Assembly (NCBI GenBank): GCA_029563035.1
Contig: JAKQTP010000212.1
Coordinates: forward strand, 167,996-231,995
DNA from: an archaeon
Lineage (GTDB): Archaea > Iainarchaeota > Iainarchaeia > CSSED10-239
Direction: 5' to 3'
Length of the DNA stretch: 64,000 nt
Position 1 is the first letter of the stretch; each line of letters opens with the position of its first letter. Below, one piece after another: positions 54,646-62,553 of the stretch. Position numbers and translations under genes: made by a program. The notes under the pieces were generated by a model that saw nothing but the letters and a program-made list of their open reading frames with translations, searched no databases and was not told the origin of the DNA.

Positions 54646-55383
54646 TCAGTCTCCAAGATATGCTTCTAGTACTTTTTTATTGTTCTTTATCTGGCTTGGT
54701 GTTCCTTGAGCTATTACTTTGCCATCATCCATAACAATTATCTCATCGCAAACTTTAAGAGTAAAGAACATATCGTGCTCTATTAGAAGAATAGTTTCTC
54801 CGTTTCCCTTTAGTAATTTTAAAATATCCATAATTGTGTTTCTAACACTTGGATGAACACCAGCAACAGGCTCATCAAGCATCAATAACTTGTGCTTTTT
54901 AACTATGGCTCTTGCAAGTTCTGTTAGCCTTTTTTGACCATAACTTAGTTCTCTACATTGCTTGTCCTTGATATCGTAGATTCTTAAAAGCTTTAATATT
55001 TCTGTAATTCTTTTTTCTTGCTCTTCTGTTAGTTTACTTGTTTTAAAAAGGCTTTTGAAAAAACTAGTGTTATCCTCTTGAATAGCAATAGATAAATTAT
55101 CATAAACTGAAAGATTTTCAAATAACTTTGATTTTTGAAAAACCCTTGATATCCCTGAATTTGCAATCTTATATGGCGGGAATTTTGAAATATCTATTTT
55201 GTTAAGTATTATTGTTCCTGAATCTTCTGTCTCAAAGCCAGAGACAATATTAAATATAGTTGATTTTCCTGCTCCATTTGGGCCAATTAATCCTGTTATC
55301 TTGTTTGGTTTAATTGTAAAGCTACAATTGTCTGCAGCCTTAATTGCGCCATAACTTTTATTTAGATTTTTTATTTTTAACAT
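54646..55383 (-). CDS. livG: Branched-chain amino-acid ABC ATPase LivG
   Basis: 245 residues: Walker A LIGPNGAGKSTIFNIV, Q-loop ISRVFQKSKLFENLSVYDNL, signature LSYGQKRLTELARAI and Walker B LLMLDEPVAGVHP. Absence of an extended regulatory domain and the ISRVFQ loop identify the LivG subunit. Its first codons lie inside a 95-bp tandem duplication (55362-55555) that copied part of the upstream regulator's end. Confidence 0.92.
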   Translation of the reverse strand: MLKIKNLNKSYGAIKAADNCSFTIKPNKITGLIGPNGAGKSTIFNIVSGFETEDSGTIILNKIDISKFPPYKIANSGISRVFQKSKLFENLSVYDNLSIAIQEDNTSFFKSLFKTSKLTEEQEKRITEILKLLRIYDIKDKQCRELSYGQKRLTELARAIVKKHKLLMLDEPVAGVHPSVRNTIMDILKLLKGNGETILLIEHDMFFTLKVCDEIIVMDDGKVIAQGTPSQIKNNKKVLEAYLGD

Positions 55384-55555
55384 GTTTTTTCTTTGTTTAT
55401 ATCTCTTTTATTATTTAATTGTATTCCAAAGGTAATTAAAAAACTTCCTTTCAACATTAGATTTTTTATTTTTAACGTGTTTTTTCTTTGTTTGTATCTC
55501 TATTATTATTTAATTGTATTCCAAAGGTAATTAAAAAACTTCCTTTCAACATTAG
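55362..55555. repeat. 95-bp tandem duplication between livG and regulator 3
   Basis: Two copies, each about 95 bp, cover 55362-55456 and 55457-55551 (plus a few bases), with about five differences. Each copy contains the start region of livG and the last codons of regulator 3; in the second copy the livG ATG has changed (CAT to CGT on the plus strand). Confidence 0.85.
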
Positions 55556-56237
55556 CAATCTGTTTTGATCTAATTAATATCGCTCTTGGAATATCATCTT
55601 GCCAATCAATAAAACCAACATAATCTCCGCAAATCACTTTATTTGAAGGAATTGCTGAATCTGTAACTTTTGTTTTAAGGAAAGTTCTTTGTGAAAACAA
55701 CTTCTTTTGAGATGTTGGAATTATAGCTTTAGCAAGAATTTTCTTTACTTTTCGTCTAATATCAAATTTTTTATAATATTTTACTATTTCTTTGTTTGTT
55801 TCCAATTGAGGGTTATCAACCGGATAAAAAAGATATTCTTCTCCTTTCTTTGCATTTGCAATTATTGTGTTATTGAAAGTTGTAATTCCTGGAAATCCCA
55901 CAAATATTTCAAAACTATTTGCATATTCATCAGATATCTTGTTTTGTAGGCTTTTTAGATCAGAAACAACACCCACCAACCTTGCTTCTTTTTCCTTAAT
56001 AAAGCTAAAGATATTCTCAGGATCTTTTGCAAAATATATTTTTTTCCCGCCTTTTTGAGTATAAGAAACAAACCCTTTGTTTATTAATCTATTTATATTA
56101 AAATGGAATACTGAGTTTTGAAGATTCTCCTTAGAAATAATTTTTCCTGCTGGAGATGGGCCTGTTTTAAGGAGAGATACATATACTTTAATTTCCCCAG
56201 AAGTAAAGCCTAACTCCTCTAACACTTGTAAATCCAT
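55506..56237 (-). CDS. TrmB-like transcriptional regulator 3
   Basis: 243 residues. The N-terminus VLEELGFTSGEIKVYVSLLKTGPSPAGKIISKENL is the TrmB winged helix, followed by INRLINKGFVSYTQKGGKKIYFAKDPENIFSFIKEKEARL. It has diverged more than regulators 1 and 2. It is divergent from binding protein 3 (56375), with an imperfect inverted repeat CCTCC/GGAG at about 56281-56298 between them. Its last 17 codons are copied in the adjacent tandem duplication. Confidence 0.8.
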   Translation of the reverse strand: MDLQVLEELGFTSGEIKVYVSLLKTGPSPAGKIISKENLQNSVFHFNINRLINKGFVSYTQKGGKKIYFAKDPENIFSFIKEKEARLVGVVSDLKSLQNKISDEYANSFEIFVGFPGITTFNNTIIANAKKGEEYLFYPVDNPQLETNKEIVKYYKKFDIRRKVKKILAKAIIPTSQKKLFSQRTFLKTKVTDSAIPSNKVICGDYVGFIDWQDDIPRAILIRSKQIANVERKFFNYLWNTIK

Positions 56238-56374
56238 ATATATTACAGGAATAATTAATTATATATAACTATGTTTTTGTCCTCCTAAATTGGAGAATAG
56301 ATATTTATATCGCCCTTTAATGATAAGTTATTTATTAACATAAAAAAGTAAAAATAATGGAGATGGTAAAATAT

Positions 56375-57526
56375 ATGAAAAATAAAACGTGGTTAATAGT
56401 TTCAATTGCAATAGTTATTCTAATTTTAGTAATTGCAATAATTGGATTTAATTCTAGTAGCACAGGATTACTTTCATTAGGTGGTCCAACAGAAACACTT
56501 AAAATTGGAATTGTCGCTACACAAACAGGTGTTGGAGCATATCATGGAGAACAAGAAATAAAAGCAGTTAATCTGGCAGTTGAAGAAATTAATGCAAAAG
56601 GTGGCATAAACGGCAAAAAAATAGAACTGATAGTCGAAGATTCACAATCTGTTCCAAAAGAAGCAGTTAACGCAGTAAATAAGTTAGTAAATACAGACAA
56701 AGTTAAGTTTATTGTTGGAGATTGTTGGAATGACACAACAATTTCTTTTATGCAAATGACAAACGATAAGAAAGTAATAGTTGTCGCACCAAACGTTAAT
56801 CTAGACCAAGTAAGTAAAGACGATTACTTGTTTAGGCTTGCTCCAAAAACAAAAGACATGATGGAAGTTCTTGCAAACTATGCTTACAATGATTTAAAAT
56901 TAAGAAAAGTCGGAGTTATACTTCCTGGAACCTCATTTAGCCAAGAACATCTAGATGACTTTACAGAAAGCTTTGAAAAACTTGGAGGAACTGTTGTTTC
57001 TCAGAAGATAACTCCTGGAGCAACAGACACAAGAGCTGAATTATCCTTTCTTAAATCACAGAATGTTGATGCAGTTCTTGATTTGCAGTTCTCAGCATTA
57101 GTTGGAGCAATGATTAAGCAAGGGAAAGAGCTTGGTATGAACGTTGTATGGTTGTCTCACTATGGGGCAGAAACAAATGTATTAATTACAGATTACAAAA
57201 GTGTTTCTGATGGTGTGATTTATCCATACATTTATGATACAGAAAATAAAAACTCACAAGCACAATCATTTATTGAAAAATATAAAGCAAAATACAATGA
57301 ATATCCTGACAGTACAGCAGCAAACTCTTATGATTCAATAATGGTTCTTGCAAAAGCTATTGAAAAAGCAGGAGAAAACACAGACAAAGTCAAAGCAGAA
57401 CTAGAAAATACAAAAAACTATCAAGGCGTTAGTGGAATATTCTCTTTTGACAAGAACGGAGATGTTCAAAAAAAAGTAATTTTAAAACAAGTACAAGATG
57501 GGAAATTTGTAAAGATCTTTAATTAA
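56375..57526 (+). CDS. Branched-chain amino-acid-type binding protein 3
   Basis: About 383 residues from the ATG at 56375 (Met7 of the longest frame), chosen because it gives the same MK-basic, anchor-helix opening as the other two (TWLIVSIAIVILILVIAII). GIVATQTGVGAYHGEQEIKAVNLAVEEINAKGGINGKKIELIVEDSQ is the receptor N-lobe; SHYGAETNVLITDYKSVSDGV is at the hinge. It ends in a hairpin terminator. Third receptor for one transporter; ligand unknown. Confidence 0.88.
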   Translation: MKNKTWLIVSIAIVILILVIAIIGFNSSSTGLLSLGGPTETLKIGIVATQTGVGAYHGEQEIKAVNLAVEEINAKGGINGKKIELIVEDSQSVPKEAVNAVNKLVNTDKVKFIVGDCWNDTTISFMQMTNDKKVIVVAPNVNLDQVSKDDYLFRLAPKTKDMMEVLANYAYNDLKLRKVGVILPGTSFSQEHLDDFTESFEKLGGTVVSQKITPGATDTRAELSFLKSQNVDAVLDLQFSALVGAMIKQGKELGMNVVWLSHYGAETNVLITDYKSVSDGVIYPYIYDTENKNSQAQSFIEKYKAKYNEYPDSTAANSYDSIMVLAKAIEKAGENTDKVKAELENTKNYQGVSGIFSFDKNGDVQKKVILKQVQDGKFVKIFN

Positions 57527-57533
57527 GATCTTT
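57511..57533 (+). terminator. Hairpin terminator after binding protein 3
   Basis: AAAGATCTT and AAGATCTTT pair with a short loop over the stop codon, followed on the plus strand by a T-rich stretch. Confidence 0.6.
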
Positions 57534-57548
57534 TTCTTTTTTTATTTT

Positions 57549-57606
57549 AAACAACAACCCTGTCGATTATGAATTGTGGAGAGAATGCTTCTAGGTCATC
57601 ATATGT
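57549..57606 (-). repeat. Copy 1 of the ftsY 3' end (direct repeat)
   Basis: 58 bp identical at all but two positions to 59076-59133. On the minus strand it spells the end of FtsY (DDLEAFSPQF and IIDRVV). With the second copy it frames the AbiE gene pair. Confidence 0.8.
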
Positions 57607-57619
57607 ATGAAGAAATTGT

Positions 57620-58435
57620 CTATTTTTCATATATATTGTTTAGTATGTATTTATAATAATAATTGAAATCCTTTAATTCTCCAAAAATCAAATTACTTAG
57701 ATCCTTAAAACTAGATTTTTTTTCAATTAATTTTTTATCAAATACATTTTTATCAAATTTCATTTTATAAAAGGAAAGTTTTTTATTTATTAATTTTAAA
57801 GTTTCTTTATTTATCTTTAAATTATATTTTGACATTAAAAACCAAAGATCATAAATATCTCTTTCGCTTTTTGTTACTGGTTTTCTTGTAATTATTGCTC
57901 TTATCTTTTCTGCAAAAACTTCCTCTACATCCATCCCTTTTATTATTTTTATTGGAAAATTATATTCTGGAAAATTTAAATTATATGGCTTTGGGACATT
58001 AATTATTTTTTCTCTTAAACTTATGTCCACATCAACATAACACAAACTATTAGGAGTAGTATATAATGGGCCTTCTGCTGCAATCTTAAAAGAAAAACTG
58101 TTTGTTGTTGTGTTTTGTATTTTTCCTGTTGCTTTTATTCCTTGAAACAGCCACAGAGATTGACAAACTTTATCTGTTATATGTTTAGAAAAAATATCAA
58201 CATCTAAATATGTTTTTGGCGTTGATCTATCTATCTCTAAAGTGAAATCTAAATCTGTTGAAAACCTGTTTAGGCCATGAAAAAACCAAAGATATGTACC
58301 ACCTTTAAAGATTAAAGGGTAATCTGACAATATACTTAATATCGATGACTGAACATAATGTTTTTCCTGTTGATATAAAGTTAAACCTTTTAGTTTAGCT
58401 ATTTCTTTTAGTTCTTCTTTTTCTAACATTCTCAA
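57620..58435 (-). CDS. AbiEii-type nucleotidyltransferase toxin
   Basis: 271 residues. FKGGTYLWFFHGLNRFSTDLDFTLEI (about residues 39-64) is the nucleotidyltransferase core of AbiEii/AbiGii toxins, with Lys-Gly-Gly-Thr and the two metal-binding Asp. VEEVFAEKIRAIITRKPVTKSERDIYDLWFLMSKYN is the family's second conserved block. These toxins transfer nucleotides to tRNA acceptor ends and abort phage infection. It overlaps its antitoxin gene by 41 bp. Confidence 0.88.
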   Translation of the reverse strand: MRMLEKEELKEIAKLKGLTLYQQEKHYVQSSILSILSDYPLIFKGGTYLWFFHGLNRFSTDLDFTLEIDRSTPKTYLDVDIFSKHITDKVCQSLWLFQGIKATGKIQNTTTNSFSFKIAAEGPLYTTPNSLCYVDVDISLREKIINVPKPYNLNFPEYNFPIKIIKGMDVEEVFAEKIRAIITRKPVTKSERDIYDLWFLMSKYNLKINKETLKLINKKLSFYKMKFDKNVFDKKLIEKKSSFKDLSNLIFGELKDFNYYYKYILNNIYEK

Positions 58436-58979
58436 TCATATTTTGTATTTTTGAATTATAAAGTTTTGAATATTTCTTTAATCTTGTATAATTAAGTTTT
58501 GATAACCATTCTTCTAAATCAGCTATGGAATATTTATTATAATATAACCCATCTAGTGTGGCTTTCTCTGGTTCTGCAATAAAAGCATAGCTATTATCTA
58601 ATTTATATTTTTTAAAACCAAAAAACAACTTTGGACTTATTTTATGATAATAAATATTATGCGACTTAAAATATTTACTATTGATTGTAGTTATACAATC
58701 TATGTCTTTTGGAACTTGCGTTATTAGATTGTGAAATAACAATGCAGAATCCAAAGAAACATAAGCAGGTTCATATAATTGAGTGGCAATAACAAAATCA
58801 TTATCTGTAAAGCTTATCGTGCCTTTTTGCAATTTTTTTGCAAATTTTCCTTTTATAAGTCTAGACACATACACAGCAGTAGACAGTTTATCCTTAGAAA
58901 TAAGATTAGATAATTGCCTTGTAGAATACACTGCTTTTCCTGACTTTTTAGCTAATTCTTTTATTTCGTATAAATTCAT
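58395..58979 (-). CDS. AbiEi-type antitoxin/regulator
   Basis: 194 residues: an N-terminal winged helix (ELAKKSGKAVYSTRQLSNLISKDKLSTAVYVSRLIKGKFAKKLQKGTISF), followed by the AbiEi C-terminal region with PAYVSLDSALLFHNLI and the conserved EPEKATLDGLYY. It binds its own promoter and neutralises AbiEii. The near-perfect palindrome at 59022-59041 upstream is the likely operator. Confidence 0.85.
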   Translation of the reverse strand: MNLYEIKELAKKSGKAVYSTRQLSNLISKDKLSTAVYVSRLIKGKFAKKLQKGTISFTDNDFVIATQLYEPAYVSLDSALLFHNLITQVPKDIDCITTINSKYFKSHNIYYHKISPKLFFGFKKYKLDNSYAFIAEPEKATLDGLYYNKYSIADLEEWLSKLNYTRLKKYSKLYNSKIQNMIENVRKRRTKRNS

Positions 58980-59021
58980 CTATGAAAACCCCATAAATAT
59001 CTGGACGAGATAGTCACTCCA

Positions 59022-59041
59022 ATATAACAATATTGTTATAT
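59022..59041. promoter_or_regulatory. Perfect 20-bp palindrome, AbiE operator
   Basis: ATATAACAATATTGTTATAT is its own reverse complement. Partial arms TCACTC and GAG-TGA extend it on both sides. It lies 43 bp upstream of the AbiEi start in the promoter region. Confidence 0.65.
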
Positions 59042-59073
59042 AGAGATGACACAAATAGTTTTTAAATATATCT

Positions 59074-59190
59074 TCAAACAACAACCCTGTCTATTATAAA
59101 TTGTGGAGAGAATGCTTCTAGGTCATCATATGTCTGGCCGGTTCCAACAAAAAAGATTGGCTTTTTAAGTTCGTTTAAAATAGAAAAAGA
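59074..59190 (-). pseudogene. 3'-end fragment of ftsY (SRP receptor)
   Basis: On the minus strand about 38 codons read NELKKPIFFVGTGQTYDD, then LEAFSPQF and IIDRVVV with a stop: the C-terminal end of FtsY. Homology stops at about 59190, where sequence turns into simple TTTTTC repeats. The 58 bp nearest the stop are repeated at 57549-57606. No intact ftsY is in the window. Confidence 0.75.
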
Positions 59191-59202
59191 AAAAGAAAAG
59201 GA

Positions 59203-59550
59203 TTAAAAATTTTGGATTATTATTTTATCATTTTCTACTTCTATTATTGTTGTTAGATCTTCTAATTGGTTTTTTATGTTTTCAAGATCTTCTGTCTCTA
59301 AATCATTTAAATCTATATCATTTAAATCTAATTGTAAAGAATAAGCATCAATAACATCATATATATCTTCATATTCAGTGTAATCACAACATAAAGCTAC
59401 TACATCTAATTCTATTTCTGTGCCTGTGTTTTCTTCATAATCTATTAAATAATCATATAACGCCCTTAATCCATCATAAGAAAAATTATTTTTATATGAA
59501 GAATTTTTAAATTCATCACAAAACATAGAAAAACTAACATCTGTTTTCAT
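59203..59550 (-). CDS. Acidic phage/plasmid-type protein of unknown role
   Basis: 115 residues from the ATG at 59550, preceded by GGAGGG. MKTDVSFSMFCDEF opens, and NFSYDGLRALYDYLIDYEE with ELDVVALCCDYTEYEDI is a sequence I associate with a widespread hypothetical family in phages and plasmids (from memory, not from a search). Strongly acidic overall, which suggests DNA mimicry or an anti-defence role, but this is a guess. Last gene before the ftsY fragment. Confidence 0.65.
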   Translation of the reverse strand: MKTDVSFSMFCDEFKNSSYKNNFSYDGLRALYDYLIDYEENTGTEIELDVVALCCDYTEYEDIYDVIDAYSLQLDLNDIDLNDLETEDLENIKNQLEDLTTIIEVENDKIIIQNF

Positions 59551-59551
59551 C

Positions 59552-59740
59552 TTAAATCCCTCCATTACTTAAACCATAAACTTTATTAGAATTAATTAAA
59601 TCCTTTAAAGTTATATTTTTATTTCTAACATTTAATTTGTTTTCTTTAATAAGCTTAGAATACCTAAACTTATTTATTATTGTATTGGTATATATTTCCG
59701 TATTCCCTTTTATTATTTTTTTTATATTTGTTGTTTTCAT
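59552..59740 (-). CDS. Small basic protein of the right-hand element
   Basis: 62 residues, basic (many Lys and Asn): NTIINKFRYSKLIKENKLNVRNKNITLKDLINS. GAGGT precedes the ATG. It ends one base before the next gene's start, so it shares its transcript. No family recognised. Confidence 0.5.
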   Translation of the reverse strand: MKTTNIKKIIKGNTEIYTNTIINKFRYSKLIKENKLNVRNKNITLKDLINSNKVYGLSNGGI

Positions 59741-59990
59741 ATTCTTAACCTCTTTATTTTTTTATATTAATCTTAAAGATTAATAAATATTAGTAGTATA
59801 AAACATTTATAAAGATATCTTTTTTCCTGTTCGGCTTAATCATAACATATTCCTTTATAAACCTATTGGTTTTCAAAAAATAAGCAAACATTTATAAACT
59901 AAAAATACAATAAAAACCTTTATAAATACTTTGTTCTAATAATCATATAGTTATATCTTAATATAACTTAAAAAATAAAAAGGTGTTAAA
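59741..59990. other. Divergent promoter region of the element
   Basis: About 250 bp between leftward and rightward gene sets, with TATA-like stretches in both directions and TTCGGCTTAAT at 59830-59840, a word repeated at 60789-60799 and, inverted, at 61368-61378. No open frame seen. Confidence 0.4.
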
Positions 59991-60206
59991 ATGGAAGATA
60001 TTGAAAAATATATTGTTGAAAAAACCGATAATTTTGGCGGTAAATTTCATATTTTGGATTTTGGGTATAAAAAACAAAAAACCTGGAATAAACTTATAAA
60101 AGAGTTTGGATTTAGTGTTTGTAAAAATAAAATGTTTTTAGAAAATGAAAAATATTATATACATAAATCAGGACGCTTTGATGTTTTATTTATAACAAAA
60201 AAATAA
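59991..60206 (+). CDS. Small protein of the right-hand element
   Basis: 71 residues, AAAGGTG ahead of the ATG. Alternating strands and helices (FGGKFHILDFGYKKQKTWNKLIKEFGF), composition like the rest of the element. First of three short genes in a row read to the right. Function unknown. Confidence 0.55.
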   Translation: MEDIEKYIVEKTDNFGGKFHILDFGYKKQKTWNKLIKEFGFSVCKNKMFLENEKYYIHKSGRFDVLFITKK

Positions 60207-60232
60207 TAAAAAAATAAAAAAAGGTGTTAAAA

Positions 60233-60379
60233 ATGAGTGAAAAAAAGGTTTTAACAAAATTATATGATAAAGAAACAAAACAATATATAAATAAATGGTT
60301 AACTGAACAGCAATTTGAAAATTTACCTTTTAGATATTGTTTACCCCATGAAGTAAAAAATAAGGAGTTGGAAAAATGA
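60233..60379 (+). CDS. 48-residue protein
   Basis: Short frame from the ATG at 60233 with AAAGGTG upstream, the same leader as the previous gene. It reads KLYDKETKQYINKWLTEQQF and ends with an ATGA overlap onto the next gene. Small, soluble, unknown. Confidence 0.55.
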   Translation: MSEKKVLTKLYDKETKQYINKWLTEQQFENLPFRYCLPHEVKNKELEK

Positions 60380-60585
60380 GATTAACAAAAGAACAAGAAT
60401 ATTTAACAAATATGAAAAAAGCATATAAAGATAAAGGGTTATATGCAACATACCCTAAAGGTTGGGCGGAAGAAATATTAAGTTTAATTGATGATCATTA
60501 TGAATTATCTAAACTTTTAACAAGTATGGGTTATAGGGAGGGTAAAGTAATAGATAAATTAACAGAATTTTATAAGGAGGCATAA
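60376..60585 (+). CDS. Small helical protein
   Basis: 69 residues, mostly helical: LTKEQEYLTNMKKAYKDKG and GWAEEILSLIDDHYELSKLL. Overlaps the 60233 gene by ATGA, GGAG precedes the start. Unknown function. Confidence 0.55.
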   Translation: MRLTKEQEYLTNMKKAYKDKGLYATYPKGWAEEILSLIDDHYELSKLLTSMGYREGKVIDKLTEFYKEA

Positions 60586-60688
60586 AAAAATTTAATTGTT
60601 ATATTTGTTAGAAATAGACAGATATTAATAAGCATATGTATCTTTTTAACCATAATTAGTTATGTATAAGTAAAGATATAGCCATATA

Positions 60689-60840
60689 TACGCGTTTAAA
60701 GGCGATTTTTAAATTCCATATACGCGTTTAAAGGGGCTTAATGTGTTTAAAGGCGATTTAAAATAACTTATTAACTTTAAATAATTCTTTCGGCTTAATC
60801 ATACAAAATACAACATTATGCCGAACGCATTTAAAGGCGA
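60689..60840. repeat. Iteron-like repeats (origin candidate)
   Basis: Four copies of a roughly 17-bp word with consensus aCGCgTTTAAAGGcGA: 60689-60706, 60721-60738, 60740-60757 and 60824-60840. A fifth lies at 63377-63394. Repeats this regular in an AT-rich non-coding stretch of a mobile element suggest initiator-protein sites. Confidence 0.45.
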
Positions 60841-60842
60841 AC

Positions 60843-60857
60843 CGAAAGGTTTATATA
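60843..60857 (+). promoter_or_regulatory. BRE/TATA promoter of the RNA candidate
   Basis: CGAAAGG directly followed by TTTATATA (60850-60857) is a strong archaeal promoter. Transcription would begin about 25 bases on, near 60880, with no protein frame after it. Confidence 0.6.
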
Positions 60858-60879
60858 GGGGAAGCTACATATATATATT

Positions 60880-61125
60880 AGACATAAGTTATTTTTATGT
60901 TAGCGAGTATAAACGCTGGGGTAGTTCTTATTTGTATTTTAGTGGGGCAGTTCCACGAGCTACTGACTTGGGGTGATGTCCAAGCGGGAAAGGTCTGAAG
61001 GGTGCGGGACAGTTGGTTCATAATATTTAATCAAGTCCTAATCTTTGAAGATAGCAGTTCCTTACTCTTTGGGGTAGGGGGCATTATCTTCAGGGATTGG
61101 GACAGTTGGTTCTTTTTCTAACTTT
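60880..61125 (+). ncRNA. Structured GC-rich non-coding RNA candidate
   Basis: A roughly 245-nt stretch, much richer in G and C than its surroundings, follows a BRE/TATA promoter and ends in a T-run (about 61112-61118). Hairpins: ACATAA/TTATGT (about 60882-60900), GTGG/CCAC, CTTGG/CCAAG (60967-60971 with 60980-60984), and an 8-bp stem TGAAGATA/TATCTTCA (61046-61053 with 61085-61092) enclosing CCTTAC/GTAGGG. The word GGG(G)-x-AGTT recurs, with GGGACAGTTGGTTC exactly twice (61006-61019, 61099-61112). No known RNA family recognised. Confidence 0.6.
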
Positions 61126-61221
61126 GGAAATGCTAAAACTAATATCTTACTTAAATTAAAATAAATAATTACTTTCAATAAGTAATTAAAACATTTCTTA
61201 ACACATCAAAATCCTTTTTGT

Positions 61222-61277
61222 AATACATTTATAATAAATATTAATATATTTATATATTAATATTTATTTTATGTATT
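61222..61277. repeat. Large AT-rich palindrome
   Basis: Outer arms AATACAT/ATGTATT and the inner perfect inverted repeat AAATATTAATATAT / ATATATTAATATTT. Further AT runs (61278-61340) follow. It could melt or form a cruciform and lies between the RNA candidate and the leftward operon. Confidence 0.6.
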
Positions 61278-61379
61278 ATAATAAATATTATAATATATAT
61301 ATATATATAATTATATTATATATTATAATAAAGTAATATTACTATATAGCTTATTTTAGTTTGCAGAATTAAGCCGAAG

Positions 61380-61520
61380 CTATAACTCATTTATTTTTTT
61401 AAGAATTAGTTTAAGTGATTTATAATAATTTTTGTATACATAACTATATCTTACTCTTAATATTTCTTCTTTTACTAACTTCTCTAATATATTAACTTCA
61501 AACCCTTTAAATTTAGTCAT
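61380..61520 (-). CDS. 46-residue basic protein
   Basis: ATG at 61520 preceded by AAAGGA; peptide FKGFEVNILEKLVKEE then VYKNYYKSLKLILKKI, a helical basic protein. Last of the leftward operon of the element. Unknown function. Confidence 0.45.
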   Translation of the reverse strand: MTKFKGFEVNILEKLVKEEILRVRYSYVYKNYYKSLKLILKKINEL

Positions 61521-61582
61521 ATAAGCATCATTTTCCTTTACTTTTTATTAAAATCATTAAGAAAACATAAGCTACCATTACT

Positions 61583-61726
61583 TTAAATGATAGCATTACC
61601 TTTTTCTTGGTTATTTTGCTTGGATAGTATAGCCCTATAATAGTTTTCTGTTTCTTTTTTAGACAATTTAGGTGTATTCTTTCTTTTAAATCTTATATAT
61701 TCTAAATTAACAGAATATCTATTCAT
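61583..61726 (-). CDS. 47-residue protein coupled to the upstream gene
   Basis: ATG at 61726 overlaps the stop of the 61723-61941 gene (ATGA). The peptide NRYSVNLEYIRFKRKNTPKLS is basic, then KKETENYYRAILSKQNNQEK. Unknown function. Confidence 0.5.
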   Translation of the reverse strand: MNRYSVNLEYIRFKRKNTPKLSKKETENYYRAILSKQNNQEKGNAII

Positions 61727-61941
61727 AATCTCACAATCCCATAATTCTCATTATATTTTTCACTTAATTTAGTTAAATGATTAATAACTTCTTTTAATGT
61801 TCTTGTTTTATCAAAGTCATTAATATTAATTTCTATTTCTTGTCGTTTTTTTCCTTTAAAATCCAAGAGTTCTATATTTCCAAATATAGTTTCTCTTACT
61901 TCTTTATTTATTTCAAAATTACCAAATGGTGTTTTTTTCAT
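61723..61941 (-). CDS. 72-residue protein of the element operon
   Basis: Mixed strands and a helix: PFGNFEINKEVRETIFGNIELLDFKG, then TLKEVINHLTKLSEKYNENYG. GGAGGAATAAGAT precedes the ATG, a leader shared by the other genes of this operon. Unknown function. Confidence 0.6.
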   Translation of the reverse strand: MKKTPFGNFEINKEVRETIFGNIELLDFKGKKRQEIEININDFDKTRTLKEVINHLTKLSEKYNENYGIVRL

Positions 61942-61955
61942 ATCTTATTCCTCCA

Positions 61956-62549
61956 TTATTTTAGTTTTAATATTTCCCATATATTTTTTTTATTCTCTTT
62001 TACAGAATACATTTTACTTATTTTATCATTATACCAAGAAGGAAGCTCAAAAGTGCAAAATCCTTCGTGTTCCTCACTCCACATATAAAGTTGGTCTATT
62101 CCTTTGACTTGTTGTGCTTTTCTTTCAAACATTTGTTTAACAAACCTTCTTTCTCGCTCAAAGTGTCCAACAGAAAGCTCTTTAAAAATAAAGGTGTCAA
62201 TAAAATTAAATAAAGACAGATTAATAAAATACCCTGTATGAGCAACAAAAATAAAAGACACATTATTTTGTCTGCTTAATTGAAGTATATCTCTTAATTG
62301 TTGGTTTACTTTCTTTTCAGTAGGATCAAAATATAGATCTGCTTCATCAATTAACACAACACTATTCTCTAAACCTTGTAAATCATTAATATGTATTATA
62401 TTTTTTACTTCAAAAGGAAGTTTTTTAAGGATATTACTATTAGGACATCTAAATATATACTTCTTACCTACCCCCTGCTCAAGACAAGCAAAACCAAAAG
62501 CAGTTTTACCACTTCCTTTTTTGCCTATGATTACTATGTTATTATTCAT
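61956..62549 (-). CDS. P-loop ATPase of a mobile element (Zot/packaging-like)
   Basis: 197 residues. Walker A IGKKGSGKTAFGFA (residues 7-20), Walker B SVVLIDEADLYFDP and a sensor-like asparagine/His loop FIFVAHTGYFINLSL. The small size and single Walker core recall Zot-like and viral packaging or conjugation ATPases (HerA/FtsK branch), but no close family was recognised. It sits among tiny genes on the leftward operon of the element and is the only clear enzyme there besides the RecB-like protein. Confidence 0.75.
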   Translation of the reverse strand: MNNNIVIIGKKGSGKTAFGFACLEQGVGKKYIFRCPNSNILKKLPFEVKNIIHINDLQGLENSVVLIDEADLYFDPTEKKVNQQLRDILQLSRQNNVSFIFVAHTGYFINLSLFNFIDTFIFKELSVGHFERERRFVKQMFERKAQQVKGIDQLYMWSEEHEGFCTFELPSWYNDKISKMYSVKENKKNIWEILKLK

Positions 62550-62553
62550 TTAT

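Noticed and set aside
57549..59133. Transposon insertion with target-site duplication
   Set aside because: The repeats are 58 bp, far longer than target duplications, they spell the end of ftsY, and no transposase lies between them.
60960..61020. SRP RNA or box C/D guide RNA
   Set aside because: GTGATGT and CTGA resemble boxes C and D, and GGTCTGAAGGG recalls SRP helix 8, but the full consensus, spacing and a second box pair are missing.
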